In this document: positions 1 through 11,868 of the stretch, piece by piece | Layout of the letters: each line of letters opens with the position of its first letter | Numbering within the stretch: position 1 is the first letter of the stretch | Origin: Osedax fenrisi | Taxonomy: Eukaryota; Annelida; Polychaeta; Sabellida; Siboglinidae | Length of the DNA: 64,000 nucleotides | Assembly: GCA_964019155.1 (NCBI GenBank) | Contig: OZ025244.1 | Span: 38,261,045 to 38,325,044, forward strand | Direction: 5' to 3' | Translations under genes and position numbers: made by a program | The notes under the pieces: generated by a model | The model's input: only the letters and a program-made list of their open reading frames with translations | What the model was told of the DNA's origin: nothing | Database searches by the model: none

Positions 1-960
1 GCTTCCATACATATGCAGACGACATACAACTTTATGTAAAATGTACAGAAAACGTTAATTTTGCACCCGACATCCTTTCCTCTACTATTACCACCATTCA
101 TAACTGGCTCACAATAAACTCCCTCGTCTTTAACCCAATTAAAACCGAGGCTATATTCCTTCACCTTCCACTCCGAAGTAAAACGTTACCAACTCCCCCT
201 TCAATTAACATTAATGGACAGCTCATCATGTACTCAACCCATGTCAAAAATCTTGGTGTTATATTTGACAATACTTTTAATTTTTCAGACAACTGTCCCA
301 CATAACAAAACTATTAAACTATCAACTACATTCACTACGCCTTATTCGTCATTCAATATCAATATCCACTGCTACTATTATAGCTTCTTCTTACATCCTA
401 CCTCTATTCGACTACTGCAATTTTATCCTTTATAATACCCCCTCATCGTATATTACTAAACTACAAATTCTTCAAAATTCTATAGCTAGGTGTATATTCA
501 ACATACCAAAATACTCCCACACTCATATATCTCCATTCTTAGTTAAACTCCACTGGCTACCTGTACGCCATAGAATCCTATATAAAACTCTACTACTGGC
601 TCATAAAGCAATCCACCATGACTCTCCTGACTACCTAGCATCCCTACTCAAACTTAAATTACCAACTAGTACCACTACACGCTCCACCAATACGTTTCTA
701 CTTCAACTTCCTCCTAAACACAAATTACATTCAACCAACACTCGAGCATGGGCAATATCCGTCCCATACTCGTGGAACACTCTCCCCACATCCATCCGTA
801 CTACACCATCAACTCCCAACTTCAAGAAACTACTGAAAACCTACCTATTTAATATGAAACATTAACTTAAAATATATATGGACGGCCGATTGCTTTATAA
901 GCACAGTTTGCAGTCCGAAAACTGAAAAATGTAAAATGTATGTAATGTAAGTAAGTAAAT
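1..960 (+). pseudogene. 3' end of a CR1/L2-type LINE (reverse transcriptase C-terminus)
   Basis: The window opens inside a reverse transcriptase. The frame from base 3 reads FHTYADDIQLYVK, the catalytic YADD box, and continues with KNLGVIFD and then a stop near base 301. Beyond that a different frame carries the rest of the C-terminal domain: LPLFDYCN, LHWLPVRHRILYK, SPDYLASLL and SWNTLPTSIR, ending at a TAA near 865. At least one frameshift therefore breaks the gene. A short 3' UTR with the motif ggacggccgattgct and a tail of taagtaagtaa follows to about 960. The order of motifs is that of CR1/L2-group LINEs; the exact clade is inferred. A second copy with the same 3' UTR lies at 40.1-40.5 kb. 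Confidence 0.85.
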
Positions 961-2244
961 TCGTATTATTGAAGATTAAGGGAATTATAATAAGATTTTA
1001 TAATACGATTTTATACTACTAACAAAATGCATGATATGCACCTATTAAACTTTTCTATCTTTGAGAAGCATATAAGCGAATTTTATTTACGTAAATTTCA
1101 CAAGTATTAGAGTTTAGGGTAATTGAAGACTGGAAATATAAAATTATTTGAATATCAACGGAAGTTGAAAAAAAGATGACAGGACATATTAATTGTTTTT
1201 ATAAATAATATTTATTATTACATTTTTTATATATTATTATTATTAAAGGTATATCAAGTAGAATACAACACTTTCTTGCCAGGATTAGTAAGAGTCTGGT
1301 GTAGAGCTCATCAACTGGACTTGGCGATACATATGTTTTATACAAATTCGATGTCAATGAAATTTTTGCCTATAGGGCTAAATTAATTAAAGTATACTTT
1401 AATAAAATCAATCTGATTTTTAAATAGGCAATTCAATTTAATAACTAAAATGAGATCTAAATGTCACAATGTAATACAATTATAGGATACATATATTATG
1501 GGATAGAGAAAATTAGTACGAGAATACATAGATAGTGCAACCAATATAGAAACAAATTTGTTTATAAGGAACACTCGAAAAGATATAGGATTTGAATTTG
1601 AACCTATTGAATTTGATAATGAAAATTAGTAATATTTCTCCAGAAAGAGATGTTAATAATGAAAGTATAATGAACGGAGGAATTACTATTAGTCTCAATA
1701 AATTATTCAAATTATCAGGACAAGAATTAGGAAATATAATTATTAAGCACAAGTTAAGACTACATCATACAATGAGTTAAGTACAAGTAAATCTAATTGA
1801 GGTAGAATTTGATGAGATAAAGGATAGAATTGATTTAGATTTAAGTTTTCGTGAAACTATTATTGAAAGGATACTTTGGAAATTAATGCACTTCTAACTT
1901 TCTTAATATTAGATTTGTATTAAATATGATTATAAGAATTTAATTAATTTACCGGACTGCTATGTATATATCCAGAAACTTCATCCGTTGAATCAGATTT
2001 TTCATTATTAAAGTCGATAAAAACCTAAGGAAAGACCCATCTTTCAAACATTTTACTTGAATGATGTAAACACTCAAAACAATTTATTTATTTAATACAA
2101 ATATAATAAAATTATTATTTACTTGTACTTCATTATTGATTTAAAACTATATATATATAGTATTTAATCAATATATTGATACCAATATATTTGTTGATAC
2201 CAACATTATTGCAATGACATGCTATATAATATATATATATAGAT
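961..2244. other. AT-rich non-coding stretch
   Basis: I see no supported gene here. Short open frames around 1513-1780 have no recognisable motif and the base composition of the surrounding AT-rich DNA. Confidence 0.5.
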
Positions 2245-2345
2245 CTATATTGAAAGGCCGAATTTAAGCCGAATATAAGGATTTTGAAAGGCCGAAAATA
2301 AGCTAAATTCGCCATTTTTCTTTAAATTAGGTAAAGGCCGAAATT
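2245..2345. repeat. short repeats of an aaaggccgaa motif
   Basis: The motif aaaggccgaa followed by (t/a)ttaagc occurs three times within about 100 bases (near 2254, 2287 and 2333), with related ccgaatataagg between. It looks like a degenerate short tandem repeat or the edge of a MITE. No terminal repeats or target duplication could be assigned. Confidence 0.4.
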
Positions 2346-2580
2346 AACTCACCCTGGCTATGAGTCATATTAACTGGGCCATGTTATCGCCAATAGGTAG
2401 CCGTACTACCGTTGTGTATGTATCACTGATGACGAATACACCGCAACATCGTTTACGTTCAATATATTCATCGATTAGAGTTATTATAGTTATTATTTTA
2501 GTATATTATATGTTAGTATATTATATTTTAGTATATTAGTACGTAGGTATAAATACATCGAATGCATGTGACTGTATGCC

Positions 2581-2582
<2 letters not shown>

Positions 2583-2643
<61 letters not shown>

Positions 2644-2656
2644 TAGATAGATAGAT
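2583..2656. repeat. (AT)n followed by (GATA)n microsatellite
   Basis: About 58 bases of alternating AT are followed by four GATA units (2641-2656), directly against the 5' truncation point of the RTE-like LINE. Confidence 0.9.
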
Positions 2657-4634
2657 ATTCGGACTATTCTAATAGAGACAGCAAATAAAAAGGTCCCGAA
2701 AGTCAAAAGGAAGAAAGTCTCAAAGTGGCTTTCGGAAGAAGCTCTAAAAATTGCCAAAGAACGAAAGGATATGCGTAGTAAAGGAAAGTATGAAGAATAT
2801 CGAAAGCTTAACGCAGCATTTCAGAAGAAAGCAAGACAAGATAAAGAACAAAGTATCAGAGTAAAATGCAGACAAATTGAAGAGTTAAATAAAATAGGTA
2901 AGACTAGAGACTTATTCAAAGAAATAAAAGAGATGACTGGATCACGAAGCTCAAGAGGTTGTTCTATGAAATTAAGTAATGGAAAAGTGGTTTCTGAAGA
3001 AAAGGAAATAAAAAAGAGATGGCATCAATATACTGAAAATCTATATAGAAGAGATATTAATATGAATGGTAATTATAATGTACATTTATATGAAGATGAA
3101 CCTGATGTATTAGAGATAGAAGTAAATGAAGCAATACAGCACATATCTAACAGAAAAGCTCCAGGTTGTGATGGAATACCGATAGAGTTTCTAAAAGCAG
3201 GAGAAAATAAGGCAATTAGAGTCATGACAAATCTATGTAATAGCATATGGAAAATGAAAACATGGCCAAATGATTGGAAGAAGTCCATATATGTCCATAT
3301 TTACAAGAAAGGAGATACAAAAGAATGTGGGAATTATCGAACTATTGCCTTAATCTCACATGCTAGCAAAATACTTCTGAGAGTTCTACAAAAAAGACTG
3401 GAGGCCTTCCTTATCCCTGAACTACCGATCGAATAAGCCGGGTTCCGAAGAGGTAGAGGAACTAGAGACCACATACCAAACCTGAGATGGCTGATGGAAA
3501 GAGCTAGGGATAATCAAAGAGAACTATTCATGTGTTTTATTGACTACAAGAAGGCATTTGATTGTGTAGACCATCAACGATTATGTAACACTCTCAAAGG
3601 TATGGGAGTACCTGAACATTTGATTGTCATGCTTATTAACTTGTATACAAATCAGGAAGCGACTATAAGGACAGAGTATGGAGAGACAGGCAATATACCG
3701 ATTGGTAAAGGAGTACGCCAGGGTTGCATTCTATTTCCATTGCTATTCAACATCTATGCAGAAAAGATAATGCGAGAGGCTCTAGATAAGTGGGACAAAG
3801 GCATTGGCATAGGTGGAAGGAAAGTATAAACCTGAGATATGCGGATGACACCACATTGATAGCCGGTAATAGAGAGGACCTTATAAAACTTATAGAAAAA
3901 GTCAAATCGTCGAGTGAGAAATCTGGGTTATATCTAAATGTCAAAAAACTAAGGTGATGGCAACAGGAGAACTAGATTCTATAATAGTTTATGGCGAAAA
4001 TATAGAAGTAGTTGAAAGATTTGTGTTCCTGGGAGCCTTGATAACAAGTGAGGGACAAATAGATATGTAATTACGCAGAAGAATTGCAATGGGAAAAAGT
4101 GCAATGGGGAGTCTGAGGAAAATTTTTAAAGATAGAGATTTAAGACTCGCCACTAAAGTAAAAATTGTACAGACACTTATTTTCCCGATTATTCTATACG
4201 GTGCAGAAACCTGGACTCTAAAGAAGAAGGAAAGAGCAAAAATCGATGCTTTCGAAATGTGGTGTTGGAGAAACCTGCTTGGAGTGACCTATATAGATAG
4301 GAAGACAAATATAGAAATCATTGCCAGCATAAAACCCAAAAGAACGCTAGAGGCAGAAATTGTCAAACTTGCCTTATCATACTTCGGACACGTGGTGAGA
4401 GCGGATTCGATGGAGCTACAGCTGATGCTAGGAAATATGGATGGTCAACGGCGAAGGGGTAGGCCACACATAACGTGGCTGAACAATGTGCAGAATTATA
4501 TAGCCAACGACAACATCATGAAGATACTAGCAGAAGCCAGCAATAGAGTGATATGGATGGGAACTATCATAGACGTCGCCAGGGGTCGGTTACGACTCGA
4601 CGGCACAAGGTAACAAGGTATATATATATATTTA
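2656..4634 (+). pseudogene. RTE/BovB-like LINE, 5' truncated, broken
   Basis: The coding frame opens right at the GATA repeat (WLSEEALKIAKERKD near 2728) and runs through the linker (RKAPGCDGIPIEFLKAG, NYRTIALISHASK), the RT core (CFIDYKKAFDCVDH at about 3535, GVRQGCILFPLLFN at about 3710, RYADDTT at about 3836) and the C-terminal part (LYGAETWTLKKKERAK, AFEMWCWRNLLGV, RRRGRPHITWL). The layout matches RTE-clade, BovB-like elements, including the very short 3' UTR. It is inactive: an in-frame TAA at about 3433, single-base losses near 3826 and 3949, and a TAA near 4069. The endonuclease is missing. The 3' end carries two copies of acaaggta before an (AT)n tract. Confidence 0.9.
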
Positions 4635-5700
4635 TATTACTATATTATCAATATAACTATTAATATTGTACATTTCATACTAACTAAATCATCGAGTACT
4701 GTGTTTAAATTAAATTATTATTTAATGATCATATATGTATATACATATATGTAAATATTGATTGAATAGATTTTATTATATTTAAAAGTGAGCAAAATAG
4801 ATAAATGTAGCCTCGAAAGTGTACAAATAAATAAAACATAGGTTATAAATATGTATACGATTAGTAAGGATACTATTAATAATATAATAATAAGTAAGCC
4901 CTTAGTTTACATCGAATATATACTTAAGAATATAAAATTTAAATAATCAAGATATTGCGATGTACTTAGTATGGGGAACTTAACTCAGTATAGGTAATAC
5001 ATATACTATATACGAATACTACATACGAATACCGACATATGAGTCATACTTAACTGTGAATCATTAATCTAAATATGGCCACGTGTATAGGTAGCGCATG
5101 CGTAGTGATCAAGTGGCAATAAACAATGGCGGAGTTATCGGTGTACCGGTATTCTATAGAATACCGTACGAAGTACGCCGTACCGTACGAAGGAGAACAC
5201 ACGTTCAATACTATAATATAACCAAAGCCTAAGGTATTAATTAACAAAAAGCTTTTTAAAAAAATAAAAATTGATATTCATGCTCCCCGCTGTTAGCAGT
5301 AGAATCGGAATCACTGAAATATATTTAGGTTTGGCGTGGTTACTGTACAACAATATTTGCAGTGCTCTATTCAATTACATTCAATGTAAATTAGCTTTTA
5401 CTCGCCACATCTATAGATATGTATAGAATTTAAAACGCAACATATTGCTTTGTTATATATTAGTAAATAACACTCAGTTTTCATCATATACATAATAATG
5501 TAAAGCATATTATTTTATATTTAAGTGTATACTTTGATACGGTGTTACATTATAAACAACGTATAATTCCAAAAATTGACCCTATATAGGTGGCGCTAGT
5601 GGTTTATGTATACAAAATCTAAGTATACGATTTCGATTGAGTATTATAAATATATCACTTTCCTTCGAAAAATCTTCGATTATATGTCATAATTGTATGA
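4635..5700. other. AT-rich stretch with a small open frame and palindromes
   Basis: Mostly AT-rich without features. The segment 5040-5225 is richer in G+C and holds a small open frame (5126-5221) and a perfect 20-bp palindrome, cggtattctatagaataccg, within it. See the separate entry. Confidence 0.5.
5126..5221 (+). CDS. possible 31-residue small ORF
   Basis: An ATG in a good context for eukaryotic initiation (aaacaATGGCGG) starts a 31-codon frame beginning MAELSVYRYS and ending in TAA. Composition is much richer in G+C than the flanks. However, part of the frame is a perfect palindrome followed by imperfect cgtac repeats, which argues for a repeat rather than a protein. I do not recognise the product. 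It could be a first exon, but I see no good donor. Confidence 0.15.
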   Translation: MAELSVYRYSIEYRTKYAVPYEGEHTFNTII

Positions 5701-5727
5701 GAATACCGTATACCGCATTTCGTACAT

Positions 5728-5858
5728 TATGATGGTGATGATGATGATGATTCTGATGATGATGATGATGGTGATGATGATGGCGATGATGACGATGATG
5801 ATGATGCTGATGATGATGATGATGATGATGATGCTGATTATGATGATGATTTTGATTT
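5728..5858. repeat. (GAT)n microsatellite, the 3' tail of a minus-strand LINE
   Basis: An interrupted GAT array (GAT with GGT, GAC, GCT variants). On the minus strand it reads (ATC)n directly after aaatcaaatcaaatcaaa, the position of the 3' tail of the LINE at 6012-6920. Confidence 0.85.
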
Positions 5859-6922
5859 GATTTGATTTCATTGTTTATTTAAACACCGTAAAAATATAAA
5901 ACGAATTACATTACTCAACAGTGCGTGATAAAAATGAAACAGATAAAAATAAATAAATATAACATGTTGATTTAAATAATTTAGATAAATAAATATAAAA
6001 CAATATTAATATTAATGAAGTAAAAACAATTTTACTTTACGTCGGAAAATATTGTAATTAATTTCACAACGTAATTTTGTCGGAAGTTTATTCCAGTTAG
6101 TAGGTGCTGACACACAGAAAGATCTACCCATAATGGTCTCATAGTTATATTTAGGAAAATTTATTTTTACGGACTTGGCAGATCTAAGGGATGAGAGTGG
6201 TCGATAATAGGATATCCTTTCAGATAATATATTAGATGTATTTGAATAGATAAGATTGTGAACTAATGAAACAGATTTAAGGAAGGCTCTGTCTTTTAAG
6301 GAAAGTATTTGTAATTTATGCTGGAGGGAGCTAATTGATATATGGTTATTGAATTTAATATTATGAATAGTACGAATAGATGATCTAATAATTTTATCAA
6401 TTTTATTAGTCCTACATTTGGGTAATCTATTATATAGTGAATTAACATAATCTAGGCGTGAAAAAACAAGAGAATGAATTAATATTTCACAAGTTTTATG
6501 TGTGATTAATTTTCTAATTGATTTTATTTTATATAGTGATAAATTAGCTGATTTACTCAAAGAATTTATTTGTGGTATGAAAGATAGTTTTTCAACGAAT
6601 ATAACCCCCACATTTTTAACTTTGGATTTACTATTTATTTGAATATTATCTACATTGACTATTGGGAATCTATTCGGAGAAATTGAAATATTAATTAATT
6701 CAGTTTTATTTGTATTAAGAAGAAGGTTATCTCTTAATAACCAAACATTTATGCTATCTGCACATAGAGAGAGTTCATTATTAATGGAAGATTGGTAATG
6801 ATATGGAATTTTTGACAAAAGTTGAATATCTTCTGCGTATATAAAATACTGAATGTTAGGGAACGATTTAATTATGTATTTCAAAGGGCTAATATAAATT
6901 AGGAAAAGAAGAGGCCCAAGTA
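5859..6922 (-). mobile_element. 5'-truncated CR1/L2-like LINE with open C-terminal RT frame
   Basis: The minus strand encodes an uninterrupted frame from about 6917 to 6012. It begins in RT motif LGPLLFLIYISPL, then FIYAEDIQLLSK (the usual YADD box reads YAED here), KVKNVGVIFVEKLSF, FSRLDYVNSLY and the C-terminal SAPTNWNKLPTKLR. The endonuclease and most of the RT are absent, so the copy was 5' truncated on insertion. The absence of stops suggests it is young. The 3' UTR (6011-5859) contains aataaa and a TCAAA repeat and ends in the (ATC)n tail. A second GAT run (6923-6953) abuts the 5' end. The D-to-E change in the catalytic box would inactivate the enzyme. Confidence 0.85.
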
Positions 6923-6953
6923 CGATGATGATGATGATGACGATGACGATGAT
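6923..6953. repeat. (GAT/GAC)n microsatellite at the 5' edge of the LINE
   Basis: gatgatgatgatgatgacgatgacgatgat lies immediately 5' of the truncated LINE, so the element is bracketed by GAT arrays on both sides. Confidence 0.85.
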
Positions 6954-7028
6954 ATACACGAATATATTGCGTAATTCTTAACACGCAAGCGACGCACAGG
7001 TTACCATTACGTAATAGCATCTTATGCT

Positions 7029-7066
7029 TTATACAGCTGTAGTGATGATACGCAGGCAAGCGCATT
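7029..7066 (-). CDS. possible terminal exon of the LRR gene
   Basis: On the minus strand a pyrimidine-rich gtgttttctcgacag acceptor ends at 7067. The following bases read, after two phase bases, CACLRIITTAV and then TAA at 7029-7031. The two leading bases fit the phase-1 end I propose for the LRR exon at 8,552. The exon is only 38 bases, so the evidence is thin: acceptor quality and phase only. Confidence 0.2.
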
Positions 7067-7141
7067 CTGTCGAGAAAACACTACATATTCTCTACAGAAT
7101 CTATATATAGACTATAATCTATATATAGGAGAGAAAACCCG

Positions 7142-7163
7142 ATAGTGGACAATTGTCCACTAT
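7142..7163. repeat. 22-bp perfect palindrome
   Basis: The half-site atagtggacaa is followed at once by its exact reverse complement. It stands at the head of the GTTAAC minisatellite and shares the word tccacta with every unit of it. Confidence 0.9.
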
Positions 7164-7551
7164 TGTGTTAACTATCAGGTTAACATTATCAACTAATAGG
7201 TTAAAATTATCAACTAATAGGTTAACATTATCCATTAATAGGTTAAATTGATCAACTATAGGTTAACATTATCCACTAATAGGTTAACATTATCCACTAA
7301 TAGGTTAACATTATCCACTATAGGTTAACATTATCCACTATAGGTTAACATTATCCACTATAGGTTAACATTATCCACTATAGGTTAACATTATCCACTA
7401 TAGGTTAACATTATCCACTATAGGTTAACATTATCCACTATAGGTTAACATTATCCACTATAGGTTAACATTATACACTAATAGGTTAACATTATCCACT
7501 AATAGGTTAACATTATCCACTAATAGGTTAACATTATCCACTAATAATTTA
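7164..7551. repeat. 20/21-bp minisatellite (aggttaacattatccacta)
   Basis: About 18 head-to-tail units. The centre (7301-7480) consists of identical 20-bp units taggttaacattatccacta; the flanks use a 21-bp form with aat instead of at. Each unit contains the palindrome GTTAAC. Edge units are more diverged, as expected of an array homogenised in its middle. No protein is encoded. Confidence 0.95.
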
Positions 7552-7559
7552 ACCTGCGA

Positions 7560-8430
7560 TCAAACACGAATATATTTTTTTATATTTAATTTTTAACCTA
7601 TATTTATTTTTATTTTGTTAATAGTATATAAATCTATCATATTAATCAAAGATGGCAATACAAAATTTTCTTTATTAAAAAAATATTAGGATTAATATTA
7701 AACTGCTTTTTTCCCAAAAGTTACCCGATCATGGACCATTTATATAATATACATACTTTGTATTTTATACATGATTTATAAAGAAACATAATTAAAATAT
7801 AGGTACATCATAAAATAATAAATGTATCATTAAATAAACAAAAGTTAATTATAATATTACAATTATTTAAACATTTATTAAACATTTTTTTTATTATTTT
7901 TATTATTTTTCAAATAATTATATTAATATATTGTATATACTTTAGCTTACATAACTATATAATATTAACCATGGTTAATATGTACATATGTTTTGTATAT
8001 ACTCAGATAATTGTATAAAGATTAATAAAAGAAAAAATCACTAGATATATAAGCATCTAAAGTTTTACTTGCATTTTTATGGTAATAAATAATCCCAACA
8101 TTTAGAATAGGTGTATGAATAAACTTCGTATTTGAGGCATTTATGTTTAATTGTATATTATATATTATACATAATTTTAAATATAATGAATTACATTTTA
8201 TAATTTGAATTTAAAAAAGTGTCCCTAAAAATAATATCGAAGATTACCCCTCCCTTAAGTAATTATGTAATCAGGTAATTAGGTAATTATGTATTCATTT
8301 ATGTATACATTATTTTGTAAATATTTTAAATTTTCATTGAAAACTGTACGACATATTACCTATGCTTTAAACTGTAACGCAACAGTAATCAACAGCTCGC
8401 ATGAAAAGAGTTACCCATAAATAATACTAA
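7560..8430. other. AT-rich non-coding stretch
   Basis: No gene or element recognised. It would be an intron or downstream flank of the LRR gene on the minus strand. Confidence 0.5.
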
Positions 8431-8475
8431 TATATATATACATAACAATACACACACACACACATCGTCGCACAC
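8431..8475. repeat. (CA)n-rich tract
   Basis: Runs of acacacac and atacacac lie just past the proposed donor of the LRR exon. Reading the LRR frame into them gives a meaningless CVCVYC tail. Confidence 0.7.
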
Positions 8476-8551
8476 ATATATAATACATGCGCATTATAAA
8501 ACACACATACAAATACACGCACTGACGCGCGCATTCGAAGGCATCGTAAAC

Positions 8552-9326
8552 CTCTTATGAAGCACGAATATTCGTCCTTAGTAAAGCCCCCTATGTCCAC
8601 AATCATCTCCGGTCCCCATTGACCTTTCATTTTGCCTGCCCAGTCTGTTAAGCGGTCTACATAGCTATAGCACTTACCACCCTCGGTAATCACGTCGGTC
8701 ATCATCGTAATCCAGGTCATGTTGCACGCCTGGCACCTGAAGTTAGTACCGGTGACCTTCAACTTCCGCTTTTTGACGTCGTTCCGGTTCTCGTAGAACG
8801 TTTCGAAGGACACCTTGTCGAGGGTATGGAACTGCTTACAGAACGACAGGTCAAGACGCCGTAACCTCGGCAACATGCCGAACTCGAACACGGTGACCTT
8901 GATCGGGTTATTGTTGAGCGACAATACCACAAGGTCGAGGTTGTAGCGGAACGCGTCGGCGCCGATGTAGCGCAGCCGATTTCGGCCGAGGTTAAGAGAG
9001 GTCAGCGAGGTCAACTTATCGAATACGCCGTCCTCGAGTATCGATATCTGGTTGCGCACCAGATTCAGCCATATGACGTAGGAGAGGTCTCCGTTGACGG
9101 TGCGAAATGTGCTGCCTTCGACTCGGATAATGCGGGCGTTCGCGCATGACATCGCTACGTCTATTCGGTCGTTGATGGTCGTGTAACGCCTGTACAGGAA
9201 CAGTTCGAACTGCTGATACCAGTGGTTCGTTAGGATGTTCGTGTCGGCTTTGCCTATATTGCAGCGGAACTGTGGTACGGGGAGGAGGTGTTCGGAGTGA
9301 ATATCTATGAGCCAGAGAGTGTAGTT
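8552..9326 (-). CDS. leucine-rich-repeat protein, LRR exon
   Basis: A 775-base exon on the minus strand. The acceptor is cctaactctactttcgtag, ending at 9327; the exon opens NYTLWLIDIHSEHLLP. It then shows about four LRR units: YVIWLNLVRNQISILEDGVF, LTSLNLGRNRLRYIGADAF, LVVLSLNNNPI and LRRLDLSFCKQF. A C-terminal cap (LRRCT-like) follows with cysteines in FRCQACNMTW, GGKCYS and DEYSC. I place the donor at AAGAG|gtttac (8552), giving phase 1. LRR proteins with caps are extracellular binding proteins. Exon 1 (13,038-12,934) supplies a signal peptide in matching phase 0. The exon is far richer in G+C than its surroundings. The ligand is unknown, and whether the protein is secreted or anchored depends on exons I cannot place. 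Confidence 0.8.
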
Positions 9327-10269
9327 CTACGAAAGTAGAGTTAGGTTGTCGCCTATACTTTACATTACAAAGTTTTATTGCGTAGTTAATTTTATGATGT
9401 AAAATATAGGCGCGAAACTTAATTATACTTTTGTAGAACCGCACCCTTAATGATGGTATCGATATATATATATAAGTATTTTATAATAAATTAAGTTAGA
9501 CTTATAATAAAACTAATTACTCTTTAATGGTATCATTTATTAATAATAATAAATATAATATTTATATATATGTTATTTTAAAATTGTATATCTATATATA
9601 AGGATATCTTATTTATACTGAATTTATAAATAATGAAGACAGTCTATAGTTAATATATATCCATGGCAACTATGCATAGTACCTAAGTAACTTAAATTAA
9701 TGTATCATTAATTTTATTATTATTACGAATATACTCAATTTAAATATTTCTAATTAATATAGATAGATATAGTTTATTGTTTAAAACAAACAAAATGACA
9801 TAAAACAATAATAATAATAAAAAACAAATAACGAATATAAACGAATATATATAATGATTTATAAATGCCATGTTACATATGGTTAAGATATAAAATTAAC
9901 AAATGATATAATAAAAAAATAATAATAAAATTATAATACTCACGTAATTAATATATACTTAATTAATATACACCTAATGAATAGATATGATATATATATA
10001 TATGTGACAATCGCACCGGGTTAATATTTACTAATCATTTTGTTGTAATTGTATATTTTATTTTTAAAATCCGCAATAGCTAACAAAATGAACTAATATT
10101 ATATATTATTACACATGTATACGAATAAATAATACACACATATATATATTCCATATTTTTAATTAATATGTTAGTTAAATCTATAGATTTACAATTCAAT
10201 AAATATGTATTCATATACTGAAAACTCGTAATTCGGAATACAGATAACATTTGATAATAACTATAGTTA

Positions 10270-10345
10270 TGGTCTATTCGGTATACCCTATATATGGTAT
10301 ATAGGGTATATGGTATATAGGGTATAGGGTATACGGTATACCCTA
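10270..10345. repeat. cluster of inverted tatagggtata / tataccctata words
   Basis: At least six copies of gggtata or its complement within 75 bases, giving several overlapping hairpins. No terminal repeats or coding content. Confidence 0.6.
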
Positions 10346-10649
10346 TTGGTTAACTACAATACAACACATTATAAGTCGGCCTGCTCTCTTTCATAAGTGT
10401 ATACCTACACGATACATGATGCACGTATGATGCACGTATAATGCGTATAACATCTTATCGGTATTGACATAATGAACGGGGCCCCTCGTAATGGTGTTCT
10501 ATAGAATATAACACTATATTATATCGCGTGATATCATAATTATATTTAGAATAAATAGTATGTATTATTTTCAAGTAATCTATACATATAAAATATAATT
10601 TTATTAAATACAAATTATGTGATAATATATACCATCTTATAAGAATATA

Positions 10650-10689
<40 letters not shown>

Positions 10690-10690
<1 letters not shown>

Positions 10691-11023
10691 GCTCCTCTAC
10701 TTATCTCCCAGAACTCTATTAAAACTTCCCTAAATTCAAGATCTTTTAAATATTCCGGTCCCACCCTGTGGAATTCCCTCACTCCCACCATTCGTTCTAT
10801 TAGATCCCACAAAAGATTTATAAATCTGACTTCTTCTTTTCTCTCTACCTCTAATCATTAAATCATCCAACTTAGTATTGTTGTCCGCGTTATATTCCGT
10901 GTATTATTATTAAATTGTTATCGTATTACTATTATCTTATTATTATGTTCTTCCCGCATGAGCGAATGGGTCTACATGACCCTATTTTAGTTCTTAATAA
11001 AACTTATATCATCATCATCATAT
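10690..11023 (+). mobile_element. LINE 3' end with (ATC)n tail
   Basis: The plus strand holds a C-terminal LINE fragment: ctcctctacttatctcccag onward, encoding TLWNSLTPTIRSI-like sequence, then a UTR with cgtgtattattattaaattg, cttcccgcatgagcgaatgg, the signal aataaa and a tail of atcatcatcatca. The same UTR occurs on the minus strand at 14,240-14,560, so the two belong to one family. Confidence 0.75.
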
Positions 11024-11032
11024 ATATATATA

Positions 11033-11817
11033 CAGTGAAAGCCGCTTACATCGACATGGTTGTGTAAGCTCCACAAATGTCGATATATGTGGATTGTCGA
11101 TGTGAGCGATAAGAGCGGAGCCCTAATGGTGTATAACGTATTCGTTTAATTATAATTCATTTTACGAAATCATATAATATATGCGTATAAAATAATAACA
11201 ACACATTTTTAATCGCATATTTATTTAATAATAAATGTATATAAACTAGAATTATTTGTAATCGATGATTGTTTAGATGCAATGAAATTTAGTTAAGTAA
11301 ATATTATCAATATGTGATATGATTTTGTGCATGCATGTATTTATATTATTTGTTAACGTGATTAGTATACCAATTGTCATATATGACTATTTATATACAA
11401 TTCGATATCTTGTAACATTTTTAAAACTATAGTTTTCTGTATACGGACGTTGATTTTACAATAATTGGACCAACTGTACAATAATTTACATATTATTGAT
11501 GTACTGTGATCGTATACGTATACTTATAAGTGATCGTATAATCGACGGTATATATGTAAATAATTTGTTTTATATATATTACTATAGTAAAATTTGTCGA
11601 TATAATTATAGTTATAATTATTCACTTTTAAGATATAATTATTCACTTAAGTGAATTAAATTCCAAATATTACTTCATAAATAATATCGATATGACGGAT
11701 TATCGATGTACACGGATTACTTTACATGCACATAGGTATAAATCCAACAAAAATATCTATACATTTCGATGTAGCCGAATTATCGATGTACGTGGCTGTC
11801 GAAGTAAACGGGTTTCA

Positions 11818-11820
<3 letters not shown>
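11033..11820. mobile_element. non-autonomous pogo/Tc1-mariner-like DNA transposon
   Basis: Terminal inverted repeats begin cagtgaaagccgcttacatc on the left and cagtgaaacccgtttacttc on the right (minus strand). Both are flanked by TA, the target duplication of the Tc1/mariner/pogo superfamily, inside an (AT)n run. Ends starting CAGTGAAACCC are well known from pogo/Tigger-type elements. The 788-bp body has no transposase frame. Sub-terminal words such as tatcgatgtac recur near the right end. It sits in intron 1 of the LRR gene. Confidence 0.8.

Positions 11821-11864
<44 letters not shown>
11821..11864. repeat. (AT)n microsatellite
   Basis: About 44 bases of alternating AT, adjoining the right end of the DNA transposon. 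A further (AT)n tract lies at 12,310-12,341. Confidence 0.9.

Positions 11865-11868
<4 letters not shown>

Noticed and set aside
7164..7551. CRISPR-like array of 20/21-bp repeats
   Set aside because: Units are contiguous with no variable spacers, and the host is eukaryotic. It is a minisatellite.
9016..9444. 142-residue frame on the minus strand overlapping the LRR exon
   Set aside because: It is the LRR exon read in another frame; the LRR frame has clear repeats and caps, this one has none.
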